From UBA4582 sp038106185 (lineage in GTDB: Bacteria > Pseudomonadota > Gammaproteobacteria > Pseudomonadales > Azotimanducaceae): 64,000 nt of DNA. Below the pieces are notes generated by a model. That model was not told the origin of the DNA. It searched no databases and was given only the letters and a program-made list of their open reading frames with translations. The DNA is taken from NCBI GenBank assembly GCA_038106185.1, contig JAYODE010000014.1, positions 1 to 64,000 of the forward strand, in the 5' to 3' direction. The position numbers and the translations under genes were made by a program. The number at the start of each line of letters is the position of its first letter. Positions within the stretch are counted from its first letter, which is position 1. Positions 8,485 through 16,636 of the stretch are shown piece after piece.

Positions 8485-9165
8485 ATGAGTTTGGATAACC
8501 TTAGTCTTAAAAAGACCCCATCACTCGGCCTGACTTTTCACTCAGGTGCTGACTTGATTTCGCTGAATTCGCAGTTCAAAAACAGCAAACCGAGCCAAAT
8601 CATGGAATTTTCGATCGCACAAGCCAAGAACCCGATTGTCTTTACCAACTTTCGGCCGATGGCTATCGCCTTTCTCCATCTGGTCACACAATTCAAGCCA
8701 AACATACCTGTCATCTGGGTCGACCACGGCTTCAATACACCCGAAACCTATCGCCACATCAGCCGAGTCACGAACCACCTGAATCTCAATTTAAAGGTTT
8801 ACTCACCCAAAATGTCTGCGGCACATTATACGGCCGTGTACGGCCCGATACCGGAGCTCGACACGCCTGGCCATGATCTGTTTTCCCGCATCGTCAAACT
8901 CGAACCCTTTGATCGCGCCATGGAAGACCTCAAGCCAGACATCTGGCTGAACGGTATTCGCCATGACCAGAATGCCTTTCGTCAGGACCTGCATATTTTT
9001 ACCTTTGGCAGTCATGGAACAGTTCGCGTCGCGCCCATGTTTCATCTGACAGGGAACGAGGTGGAAAACTATATTTTGGAGCGCGACTTGCCGGACAATC
9101 ATGATTACTTTGACCCGACCAAAGGCGAGGAACACCGTGAATGCGGCCTGATGATGCGCCAGTAA
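8485..9165 (+). CDS. PAPS/APS-reductase-like protein (CysH paralogue)
   Basis: 226 residues from an ATG preceded by AGGAG about 10 bases upstream. The fold resembles CysH: VIWVDHGFNTPETYRHI parallels the CysH sequence ID-T-G-Y-x-F-PETY, LNLKVYSPKMSAAHY and KLEPFDRAMEDLKPDIWLNGIR follow in order, and the C-terminus is KGEEHRECGL, close to the CysH ECGLH signature. C220 is the only cysteine, so the APS-type 4Fe-4S cysteine pairs are absent. The N-terminal phosphate loop differs (TNFRPMA in place of SFGAQD) and the arginine-rich region is altered, so the substrate may not be PAPS. No other sulfate-assimilation gene is nearby. Confidence 0.75.
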   Translation: MSLDNLSLKKTPSLGLTFHSGADLISLNSQFKNSKPSQIMEFSIAQAKNPIVFTNFRPMAIAFLHLVTQFKPNIPVIWVDHGFNTPETYRHISRVTNHLNLNLKVYSPKMSAAHYTAVYGPIPELDTPGHDLFSRIVKLEPFDRAMEDLKPDIWLNGIRHDQNAFRQDLHIFTFGSHGTVRVAPMFHLTGNEVENYILERDLPDNHDYFDPTKGEEHRECGLMMRQ

Positions 9166-9284
9166 ATTGCGCTTCTTCGTTGAGCCTCGACAATCCCAGT
9201 GACTGGCCGACGAGAAAAACAAAGTGCTAGACTGATGCTGTCCGTGCGCTCTGAAATTGTTTATCATCTGCTTCCAGGCAGGCT

Positions 9285-9312
9285 TTGAACCAGTCCAACA
9301 TTGGACTTTAGT
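9285..9312 (+). promoter_or_regulatory. candidate promoter with palindrome in spacer
   Basis: A possible -35 (TTGAAC, 9285-9290) and weak -10 (TTTAGT, 9307-9312) are separated by 16 bases. The spacer contains the inverted repeat GTCCAA-CA-TTGGAC (9293-9306). It lies about 30 bases before the metal-locus start at 9342. A dyad between promoter elements fits a repressor or MerR-type operator, but no regulator gene is adjacent and it does not resemble the Zur box as I know it. Confidence 0.4.
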
Positions 9313-9341
9313 TGCCCTTAGAAAGCTTTAGGAAAGGGTGA

Positions 9342-9629
9342 ATGCTGAGGTTATTCCAACACAAGAGATTCATCGCCACCCTTGCCGGGTGCCTCTTGTT
9401 GTCCGTCAGTTTTCTCACTCAGGCTCATTATCACGATCAACTATTCGAAGATACTGCCTGCGCCATCTGCCTAAGCCAGGTGAATCTGGCTGCGGACCTG
9501 AATTCGACAGCCCAGTCAGATTTTTATATAGGCGCGTTGCTCCAGTTTGAGCAGCGACCAGAAACCGTTCCCTTCATAGCCCTGCTAGGCCATTGCGCAC
9601 GCGCTCCACCGGTCTCATTCATTGTTTAA
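9342..9629 (+). CDS. small secreted His/Cys protein of metal locus
   Basis: 95 residues with a clear N-terminal signal peptide (FIATLAGCLLLSVSFLTQA). After it comes a candidate metal-binding cluster H-Y-H-D, then CAIC within about 15 residues. The rest is unremarkable. The layout resembles DUF2946-like small exported proteins found beside metal-uptake genes, but I cannot name the family with certainty. It is first in a run of four co-directional genes leading to the porin, metal-binding protein and permease. Confidence 0.6.
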   Translation: MLRLFQHKRFIATLAGCLLLSVSFLTQAHYHDQLFEDTACAICLSQVNLAADLNSTAQSDFYIGALLQFEQRPETVPFIALLGHCARAPPVSFIV

Positions 9630-9760
9630 CACCCCTTTCACCTGCGGTCATAAGCACGCAGGCTGATCCTTCTCGAGGTCTCAGCCTTTGAGCAAGCATC
9701 TAACAATGAATGCCATGAACCAGCAACCGCTTAGTTGCCGAGTTCAGGCCCGGAGAAAAA

Positions 9761-11101
9761 ATGAAAATCTATTACTTAATGGCCTTTTTAATAACCTTTT
9801 TGATATCCCCGGCTGCGCCCGCCGTTGCCGAAAGCAGTAGCCGCGACGACATCATAGCCCTGCGACAGGCACTGAGCGAACTCAGGAATGACTATGAGAA
9901 CCGCATCAAGGATCTTGAACAGCGCCTGACGCTGGCCGAGGCAAAGACCGCTACTACACTGGAAATTGCCGAGGAGGCGGCATTGGCTCCCGTCGTCACA
10001 AGCCGTTCGGCCAACGACTTCAATCCCGCTATTGGCCTGGTACTGGTGGGTACCGTTGGCACCCGTAACAATGACGATGATTACACAGTGCCCGGTTTCA
10101 GTCTGCCTGATGAAGCCGGCCCGGCGAATGACGGCTTGTCTTTAGGCGAGAGCGAACTGAACCTGAATGCCAACATTGACGACAAATTCTTCGGCAACCT
10201 GACACTGGCCGTCGCAGCCGACGGCGCCGAGACCGAGGTTGAGCTCGAAGAAGCCTATATCCAGAGCCTGTTCCTGCCAGGCGGCCTGAACCTGACAGCA
10301 GGTCGGTTTTTTTCAGGCGTAGGTTATCTCAACGCTTTTCACGCCCACTCAGATGACTTTACCGATCGCCCACTGGCTTATGAAGTCTTCATGGGCGGAC
10401 AATACAAAGATGACGGCCTGCGCCTCAGCTGGACACTGCCCACCTCAGGCTTTATCGAGTTGGGTGCAGAACTGTTCCGCGGAGAGTCTTTTCCAGCTGC
10501 AGGCGCCGCCCATGACGGCACCGGCAGCTGGACCCTGTTTGCCACGACCGGCGGCGATCTGGGCGTGAGCAGCAGCTGGAAAGCCGGACTCGGCTATATC
10601 CATGCGTCGGTGATCGACCGACCGGTCGATCCCAACGATGATAACGCCGAACAATTCTCAGGCGACTCAAGGCTCACCAATCTCAACTTTGTCTGGAAAT
10701 GGTCGCCCCTGGGAAATTCTGTCAGTCAAAACTTCAAGCTGCAGGGTGAATACTTTTCACGGCGCGAAGCCGGCGAGCTGAACGCCGACCCCTACAGTGG
10801 CGACCAGTCCGGCTGGTATCTGCAAGGCACTTGGCAGTTCAAACGTCAGTGGATTGCCGGCTACCGTCATGGCAGTGTTCGGGCTGACAATCAACTGATC
10901 CTGCCTGCTTCACTGACTTCCTCCCTGTCGACCCAGGATCTTGGTGCCATCGACCGAGACAGCCTGATCCTTTCCTGGGTCAACAGTGAATTCAGCCGAA
11001 TACGGCTCCAGTACAGCAACAGCACCGGGCTCGATAACGACAGTCGCTGGGTCCTGCAGTATATCGTCAGCCTCGGCGCCCATGGCGCTCACCAGTTCTA
11101 G
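9761..11101 (+). CDS. outer-membrane porin-like beta-barrel with coiled coil
   Basis: 446 residues. A signal peptide ends near PAVAES. A coiled coil with heptad-like ALRQALSELRNDYENRIKDLEQRL pattern follows (about 30-70), a trimeric-porin-type N-terminal helix. The rest is alternating beta-strands with Gly/Asp-rich turns, and the C-terminus ends in aromatic Phe (HGAHQF), the usual barrel-assembly signal. It probably lets a metal or metal complex cross the outer membrane, because it sits 11 bases upstream of a TroA/ZnuA-like binding protein. The exact porin family is uncertain. Confidence 0.75.
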   Translation: MKIYYLMAFLITFLISPAAPAVAESSSRDDIIALRQALSELRNDYENRIKDLEQRLTLAEAKTATTLEIAEEAALAPVVTSRSANDFNPAIGLVLVGTVGTRNNDDDYTVPGFSLPDEAGPANDGLSLGESELNLNANIDDKFFGNLTLAVAADGAETEVELEEAYIQSLFLPGGLNLTAGRFFSGVGYLNAFHAHSDDFTDRPLAYEVFMGGQYKDDGLRLSWTLPTSGFIELGAELFRGESFPAAGAAHDGTGSWTLFATTGGDLGVSSSWKAGLGYIHASVIDRPVDPNDDNAEQFSGDSRLTNLNFVWKWSPLGNSVSQNFKLQGEYFSRREAGELNADPYSGDQSGWYLQGTWQFKRQWIAGYRHGSVRADNQLILPASLTSSLSTQDLGAIDRDSLILSWVNSEFSRIRLQYSNSTGLDNDSRWVLQYIVSLGAHGAHQF

Positions 11102-11112
11102 GGAATCGAACC

Positions 11113-12012
11113 ATGAATCAGATTATTCTCCGCTTGGTTGTGCTGGCTACTCTCGGTTATTCCAACTCCGCCGCGGCCCTCAACCTTTTTGCGTGTGAAC
11201 CGGAATGGGCGTCCTTAAGCAAGGAACTTGGCGGCAACCTCAATACCATAGATGTGGCTCTGAATGTCAATCAGGACCCCCACAGATTGCAGGCGAAACC
11301 GAGCCTGATCGCCGCGATCCGCAACACTGACCTGTTGATTTGTTCTGGCGCCGACCTGGAGGTTGGCTGGTTGCCCCTGTTGCTGAAACGTTCAAATAAC
11401 GCGCGCATTCAGCCCGGTCAGGATGGCTACTTCGAGGCGTCCTCCTTCGTTCGCCGGCTGGAGGTACCAACCCGGATTGATCGTTCTCAGGGCGATGTGC
11501 ACCCGCAGGGGAATCCCCATGTGCACCTGGATCCACGCAATATTCGCATTATTGCCAAGGCTCTGACTCAGCGTCTGATCAGCCTGGATCCGGCCAACAC
11601 CGCCGAGTACGAACGCCTGGGCGCAGATTTCCAGGATCGCTGGCAGGTCGCCATGGCGACTTGGCGGGACCAGGCCAAGTCACTCCAGGGCACTCGAGTC
11701 ATCACTCACCACACGAGTTTCGCCTATCTGGAGAACTTCCTTGGCTTGGAACGCCTAGCGACACTGGAGGCCAAACCCGGCATACCACCCAGCAGTTCGC
11801 ATCTGGCGAGTTTGTTAAAACTGGTAGCAGCACAACCTCCGAGGTACCTGCTCCGAGCCCCTTATGAAGATCCGAAACCAGCGGCCTGGTTATCGGCGCG
11901 CACCGACCTGCCTATCCACGTGTTACCCTACTCCGTCGGTGACGGTTCTGTTGCCGAGAACCTGTTTGACTTGTTTGATATCAGCTTGTCACGCTTAGCG
12001 GAACAACAATGA
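11113..12012 (+). CDS. metal ABC transporter substrate-binding protein (ZnuA/TroA-like)
   Basis: 299 residues with a signal peptide (LRLVVLATLGYSNSAAA). Cluster A-I binding-protein motifs are present in order: DPHRLQAKPS (first ligand His), NPHVHLDPRNI (second), THHTSFAYLENFLGLE (third), and an acidic residue near APYEDPKPAAWLS. It lacks the long His-rich loop of classical ZnuA. It would bind Zn(II) or Mn(II) in the periplasm; zinc is favoured by context but not proven. Its stop overlaps the permease start by ATGA, indicating translational coupling. Confidence 0.88.
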   Translation: MNQIILRLVVLATLGYSNSAAALNLFACEPEWASLSKELGGNLNTIDVALNVNQDPHRLQAKPSLIAAIRNTDLLICSGADLEVGWLPLLLKRSNNARIQPGQDGYFEASSFVRRLEVPTRIDRSQGDVHPQGNPHVHLDPRNIRIIAKALTQRLISLDPANTAEYERLGADFQDRWQVAMATWRDQAKSLQGTRVITHHTSFAYLENFLGLERLATLEAKPGIPPSSSHLASLLKLVAAQPPRYLLRAPYEDPKPAAWLSARTDLPIHVLPYSVGDGSVAENLFDLFDISLSRLAEQQ

Positions 12013-12791
12013 ACACTGAACTCATCGATCTGACGATCCTCGGACCCGCCATGCTGGCGGGTCTCCTGGTACTCAGCACCCATGTACCACTGGGCCAGCA
12101 GGTACTCAGCCGCGGCATTATCTTCATCGACCTGGCTATCGCTCAGGTCGCCGGACTGGGGGTAGTCGTGGCAGGCACGATGGACTGGGCGTTTTACGGC
12201 ATCGCCACTCAACTTTCGGCTATTAGTGCGGCTTTTCTGGCGACTTTTCTGCTGTTCTGGATAGAGCAAAAATTTCCCGAGGTCCAGGAAGCCTTTATCG
12301 GCGTGCTGTTTGTCCTCGCGGCAACAGCCAGCATTCTGGTGCTGGCCGAAAATCCTCACGGCGGTGAGCACCTGAAGGAGATTCTGGTGGGTCAAATACT
12401 CTGGGTGACGCCGGCCATGCTTTGGCCTGTCGCAGTGGTCTACTTTGGCGTCCTGGCTTTGTGGTTTAAGCCGGGGCGACTGAACTCCTTCATGTTCTAT
12501 GCCTTATTTGCTGTCACGGTCACCGCGTCTGTGCAACTCGTCGGGGTTTATCTCGTGTTTGCCACGCTGATCGTTCCTGCCCTTGCCAGCCGCCAACTAC
12601 AGGGCTGGCGGCGCCTGGCGACTGGCTATTCAATGGGTATTATCGCTTATGCGCTGGGACTGCTAGTGGCGATGCTGTTTGATCTGCCGCCCGGCACAGT
12701 AATTGTCTGGAGTCTTGCCGTCTGTGGCGTGGTCACTGCCATGATTATAGCCAGAAGACAACACTTGAGACTGCAACTCGACGGCGCATAA
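12009..12791 (+). CDS. metal ABC transporter permease (ABC-3, ZnuB-like)
   Basis: 260 residues with about eight hydrophobic segments. Family features include the early ILGPAMLAGLLVLSTHVPLGQQVLSRGIIFIDLAIAQVAG-type region and VQLVGVYLVFATLIVPALAS late in the protein, typical of ABC-3 permeases. It forms the inner-membrane channel for the upstream binding protein. No ABC ATPase gene follows: the next gene, 48 bases away, is an acyl-CoA-dehydrogenase-like flavoprotein. The ATPase must be encoded elsewhere, or shared with another system. Confidence 0.88.
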   Translation: MNTELIDLTILGPAMLAGLLVLSTHVPLGQQVLSRGIIFIDLAIAQVAGLGVVVAGTMDWAFYGIATQLSAISAAFLATFLLFWIEQKFPEVQEAFIGVLFVLAATASILVLAENPHGGEHLKEILVGQILWVTPAMLWPVAVVYFGVLALWFKPGRLNSFMFYALFAVTVTASVQLVGVYLVFATLIVPALASRQLQGWRRLATGYSMGIIAYALGLLVAMLFDLPPGTVIVWSLAVCGVVTAMIIARRQHLRLQLDGA

Positions 12792-12839
12792 GCTAAACAG
12801 ATTCGCTACACTGGGCTCGTCATCTGGGAAGGACATAGC

Positions 12840-14009
12840 ATGCTGAACACTCAGGAACTTGAAATCATCGAAACCGCACAGGGTCTGTGTGCTGAGCTAG
12901 CTCAACGTGGCCAAGAGATCGACGGTCTGAGAGCTCTGCCTCAGGAGCTTGCGGAGCGCATGGCGCAGATGGGCTTCTATCGCCTGGTCACACCTCCAGA
13001 CTTGGGTGGCCTGGGTATGAGCCCAGAGGGACTCTGTCGCGTCTGTGAAACCCTGGCGAGCGCTAATGGCTCTGCTGCCTGGTGCGTGTTCATTGGCAGT
13101 ACCTCCCAATACCTGCTTGGCGCCTTGCCGCCCATTCAACTCAGCAGGATGCTGGATAACCCAAATGTGATTACCAGCGGTGTGTTTGCCGACAGTGGCA
13201 CAGCACTGTTTGAGAAACGCAATGGCGCTTCAGGCTACCTCATTAACGGCCATTGGCGCTGGGGTTCAGGATGCCACAATGCGGCATGGATCTCGGGCGG
13301 GATTCACGAAATCGACAACAATGGTCAACCCATGGTTAGGGACGCACCCCTGACTCGCGTCTTTTTTCAACCTCATGAAATCCAGATTCATGATAACTGG
13401 CATGTCTCGGGACTTCGCGGCTCTGGATCCAGTGACTATGTTGCTGATAATGTCTGGGTCCCGCAAGAGCGCCTCTCGACCAGCATCGAATACACAGACT
13501 ATGCGACTCGACCGATTTATCGCTTTCCACGCTTTGCCTTGCTGGGAGTTCCGATTGGCGCAATCTGCCTGGGGATGGCGCGAAGCGCGATACTTGAGGT
13601 GATTAACGTCGCCCAGGCGAAAACTCCTCAAGGCAGTCGACGCACTCTCGCGATGCGCACTGCCTTGCACAAGGATCTCGCCGTCGCTGATACAAAACTG
13701 TTAGCCGCCCGTGCCTGGTTCTATCAGACCATTGATGCAGCCTGGATCAATGCCCAGAATGACGACGAGACACTGGATCATCGCCGCGCGATACGTGCGG
13801 CCAACGTCCACGCGGTGACTACCGCGATAGAGGTTATTGACCGGATGTATACGGTACTCGGGGGCTCTTCCGTCTATGAGACTTCTTGCCTGCAGCAACA
13901 TTTTCGCGACGTACATGTCGCGTCTCAACACATGATGGTCGGCGAGCCAGTGATGGAAATGGCCGGGCGAGTTTTGCTTGGCCTGGATGAAATTGGCGCT
14001 GGTCTCTGA
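12840..14009 (+). CDS. acyl-CoA dehydrogenase-like flavin monooxygenase
   Basis: 389 residues of the acyl-CoA dehydrogenase fold. N-terminal helices are followed by the flavin/substrate beta-domain (INGHWRWGSGCHNAAWISGG; HVSGLRGSGSSDYVADNVWVP). The C-terminal helical domain lacks the usual catalytic Glu context of true dehydrogenases. The pattern matches the Acyl-CoA_dh_2 group, which includes reduced-flavin-dependent hydroxylases such as HsaA, HpaB-like and DszC-like enzymes. It is followed by an LLM-class flavin enzyme, so a reduced flavin/F420-related pathway is plausible. Confidence 0.82.
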   Translation: MLNTQELEIIETAQGLCAELAQRGQEIDGLRALPQELAERMAQMGFYRLVTPPDLGGLGMSPEGLCRVCETLASANGSAAWCVFIGSTSQYLLGALPPIQLSRMLDNPNVITSGVFADSGTALFEKRNGASGYLINGHWRWGSGCHNAAWISGGIHEIDNNGQPMVRDAPLTRVFFQPHEIQIHDNWHVSGLRGSGSSDYVADNVWVPQERLSTSIEYTDYATRPIYRFPRFALLGVPIGAICLGMARSAILEVINVAQAKTPQGSRRTLAMRTALHKDLAVADTKLLAARAWFYQTIDAAWINAQNDDETLDHRRAIRAANVHAVTTAIEVIDRMYTVLGGSSVYETSCLQQHFRDVHVASQHMMVGEPVMEMAGRVLLGLDEIGAGL

Positions 14010-14102
14010 TGGATCGAAGGCGAAACCTCACAGCAGCATCGATTCTGCTGCGCCACTCGGTCAAACTTTAACGCAGACAGCTCAACCTTGAAGGAGAGAC
14101 CC

Positions 14103-15026
14103 TTGAACTTAAAATTCGGCCTGGCCACACCCAGCACCCTTTGGGACCTGGATCTTCAAAGCCGCAGAGATACTATCGCCCAGATAAACGATGGTGGCTT
14201 TGATCATTTGTTCATGGCCGATCATGTTTCATTTCGAGATGGCTCAGGGACTGACGGATTCGTTGAGGTCGCCGCTCTGTCACAACTGCATCCCACCATC
14301 GGCGTGATGATCAGTATCTACTTGTTACCCCTGCGCCACCCCTTGCCCGTTGCCCGACAGCTCGCCACAATGGCTCGAATAGCGCCGGGGCGCATGACAT
14401 TTGGCATTGGCATTGGCGGTGAAGATCGCCACGAAATTGAAATCTGCGGAGTTGACCCGGCGACGCGCGGCGCCAGGACCAACGAATCACTCGCCATCAT
14501 TCGCGGCCTGATGAATGAAGAGACACTGACATTTCACGGTAAGCATTTTACGATCGAACAGGCTCGCATCAGGCCCAGGCCACGTCAACAAATTCCAATC
14601 ATTGTTGGCGGCCGCTCTAATGCTGCCCTGCGCCGCGCCGCTATCTATGCAGACGGCTGGATTGGCGTTTGGTGCTCGTCAAAGCGCTACGCCGAAGCGG
14701 TGGGCTTGATTGACGAATACGCAGAGGCGGCCAACCGACCCAAGCCCCAGTGGTGTCATGGCTATCAACCCTGGATCGGTGTCGATAAAGATCCGATAAA
14801 GGCTCGAAGCGTAGTGAAGCAGGCTATGGAGAAGTTCTATCATGTTCCTTTTGAACAGTTCGAACGCTACACGCCCTTCGGTACTCCGGCGCAGGTTGCC
14901 GAACAGCTAGCGCCTTATATTGACGCCGGTTGCCGGCTGTTCAACTTGAAAGTCTGTGCGCAAGCGCCCGCCGAAGAAGTTGCACTGGGTGCTGAGGTGC
15001 TCAAGGAACTGGCGAAAATTCGCTGA
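14103..15026 (+). CDS. LLM-class flavin-dependent oxidoreductase
   Basis: 307 residues from a TTG start preceded by AAGGAG; an in-frame TTG at 14088 overlaps that ribosome-binding site and is less likely. Luciferase-like TIM-barrel motifs are FDHLFMADHVSF, then GRMTFGIGIGGEDRHE and PIIVGGRSNAALRRAAIYADGW. The family uses FMNH2 or F420. Substrate unknown. It lies 93 bases after the flavin monooxygenase-like gene and is convergent with an SDR. Confidence 0.88.
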   Translation: MNLKFGLATPSTLWDLDLQSRRDTIAQINDGGFDHLFMADHVSFRDGSGTDGFVEVAALSQLHPTIGVMISIYLLPLRHPLPVARQLATMARIAPGRMTFGIGIGGEDRHEIEICGVDPATRGARTNESLAIIRGLMNEETLTFHGKHFTIEQARIRPRPRQQIPIIVGGRSNAALRRAAIYADGWIGVWCSSKRYAEAVGLIDEYAEAANRPKPQWCHGYQPWIGVDKDPIKARSVVKQAMEKFYHVPFEQFERYTPFGTPAQVAEQLAPYIDAGCRLFNLKVCAQAPAEEVALGAEVLKELAKIR

Positions 15027-15060
15027 ACCGAAGGTGACTCTAAGACAACCTGGAAGGCCT

Positions 15061-15870
15061 TTACTTGGTTGATATTCCGCCATCTACGGCAACTACCTGA
15101 CCGGTGATCATGCGGGCCTTATCTGAAGCATAAAAGACCGCCAGATTGCCGATGTCTTCCGGCGTTTGCTCGCCACCCAAGGGCGTCATCTCAGCTACGA
15201 CCGTCTCGAAAATCTGGCGCAACGACATATTGGCAAGCTCAGGTTGATTAGCCTGCATCTGAGTCGTCAGCAACTCCCAGGCGCGGGTCCATAATAGCCC
15301 CGGACAGATACAATTGACTCGAATTCTACGGGGCGCAAGTTCCATCGCTAACGTCTTGGTCAGATGCACAACGCCAGCCTTGGCAGCACCATAGGCCGGA
15401 AGAGAAGTCGTCGGTCCCAGAGCGGCGATTGAGGCAATATTAATGATAGAACCACCCTGTGACAGGTGCGGAACAACGGCATTGGAGGATGAAAATGCCG
15501 TGCGCAAATTAAACATCAATTGCTCATCCCAAACCGCATCGCTCATGCTCAAAAAAGCCGAATCAGATGCCGAGATTTCATCAAATTGCGTCGTCGGCCC
15601 GCCGATACCGGCATTGTTGACGAGCACATCCAGCTTGCCATAGCGTGCCATCAACTGACTCACCGCGTCACGCATGGCTTCCTGACTCGCTGCATCGGCA
15701 ACCAGGCCCATGGCGTTTTCGCCCAACTCCAACTCTGCCGCTCGAGTCATGGCGCCATCCAGATCGGTGACTATCACTGACGCCCCTTGCTGGACGAAAC
15801 ATTTGGCGATACCAAGCCCGATACCCCGACCAGCACCTGTGATTAAAACAACCTTGCCATTGAGACTCAT
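15061..15870 (-). CDS. short-chain dehydrogenase/reductase (SDR)
   Basis: 269 residues. Classical SDR motifs: TGAGRGIG at the cofactor site, IVTDLD (acidic residue suggests NAD), NNAGIGGP, the catalytic Ser in NIASIAAL, Y-GAAK, and a C-terminal VAVDGGIS tail. An insertion around residues 95-110 (FDEISASDSAFLS) is longer than usual. Convergent with the LLM gene at 14103. Substrate unknown. Confidence 0.9.
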   Translation of the reverse strand: MSLNGKVVLITGAGRGIGLGIAKCFVQQGASVIVTDLDGAMTRAAELELGENAMGLVADAASQEAMRDAVSQLMARYGKLDVLVNNAGIGGPTTQFDEISASDSAFLSMSDAVWDEQLMFNLRTAFSSSNAVVPHLSQGGSIINIASIAALGPTTSLPAYGAAKAGVVHLTKTLAMELAPRRIRVNCICPGLLWTRAWELLTTQMQANQPELANMSLRQIFETVVAEMTPLGGEQTPEDIGNLAVFYASDKARMITGQVVAVDGGISTK

Positions 15871-16266
15871 CGATACTGTCCTTCGATTATGTTAAGGAGT
15901 TTCTATTAATATCTTCCCAGTCATCCTTGGATGTTAACCTCGACACCCATGCTAAACAACGAGACATGCTGAGCACCTAGACATGCTAAACACCTAGACA
16001 TGCTAAACACCTAGACATGCTAAACACCCAGACATGCTGAAAAGCGAGATAAGCGGCGTAAAAAAAACCTGTACTCTGTACTCTGACCTCTGGAATACCT
16101 TTCTAGAATGGTCGTCTCGACTTGAGCGCCTCTGGCCAGAGTCAGTGTGATGCGCCGCTTTCCTGATTCATGGAATCGGTTTGAGATTGATTTTTGAGTG
16201 TCTCGGTAACAGCAAGCACTCTCGTGAGTCCAAGCCACCTAAGACGAGCGCAACCTCATTGCGCGT
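15871..16266. other. 396-base intergenic region, mostly repeat
   Basis: Between the SDR and MoaD-like genes, both on the minus strand. The SDR promoter must be at the left end. A 17-bp tandem array (15947-16048) occupies the left half. The remainder (16050-16266) has no convincing gene, terminator or operator; a 72-codon minus-strand frame there looks non-coding and runs into the repeat. Confidence 0.5.
15947..16048. repeat. 17-bp tandem repeat, six copies
   Basis: Six head-to-tail copies of a 17-base unit with consensus ACATGCTAAACACCTAG; two central copies (15981-15997 and 15998-16014) are identical and the outer copies diverge. There are no spacers, so it is not a CRISPR. It is a minisatellite-like array. 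Confidence 0.92.
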
Positions 16267-16515
16267 CTAGCCTCCCTGGATTCTAGGCAATAAAAATACC
16301 TCTAGGGCATCGTTGGGGATTTTAGTGTTCCAGTTGTCTCGATAGATTTGACCGTCAATAGAAACAGCGATACCTGCGTCGATCTGTGCCGCCATTCGCG
16401 GATAACGTTCGGCTAGCTTTGCAAACAGTTCACCAATGGTTTCTGCCTGAATCTCTAGGGTCTCAGCCCCACCGACTGCATCGCGCAGGGATGAAGTCAA
16501 ACTGATTGTGGGCAT
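16267..16515 (-). CDS. MoaD/ThiS-family sulfur-carrier protein
   Basis: 82 residues of the beta-grasp ubiquitin-like sulfur-carrier family. It ends in the required Gly-Gly (RIQGG), which is adenylated and thiocarboxylated by a MoeB/ThiF-type enzyme. The LFAKLAERYP helix and the FLLPRIQGG end fit MoaD, which delivers sulfur to molybdopterin synthase. It lies about 120 bases downstream of a molybdenum hydroxylase operon on the same strand, supporting a dedicated cofactor role (inference). Confidence 0.85.
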   Translation of the reverse strand: MPTISLTSSLRDAVGGAETLEIQAETIGELFAKLAERYPRMAAQIDAGIAVSIDGQIYRDNWNTKIPNDALEVFLLPRIQGG

Positions 16516-16636
16516 CCAGACTCTCCATCCGTTGAGCCGCTATTCAACACAAAAACAAGTAGCATAAAAAACGCAGGTCAGGATTCTGTGCGAACCTGAC
16601 CTGTGCTGAACCAATGCAAACGACTCGAAACTCGCT

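Noticed and set aside
15947..16048. CRISPR array
   Set aside because: Repeats are 17 bp, head-to-tail and without spacers; no cas gene in the window.
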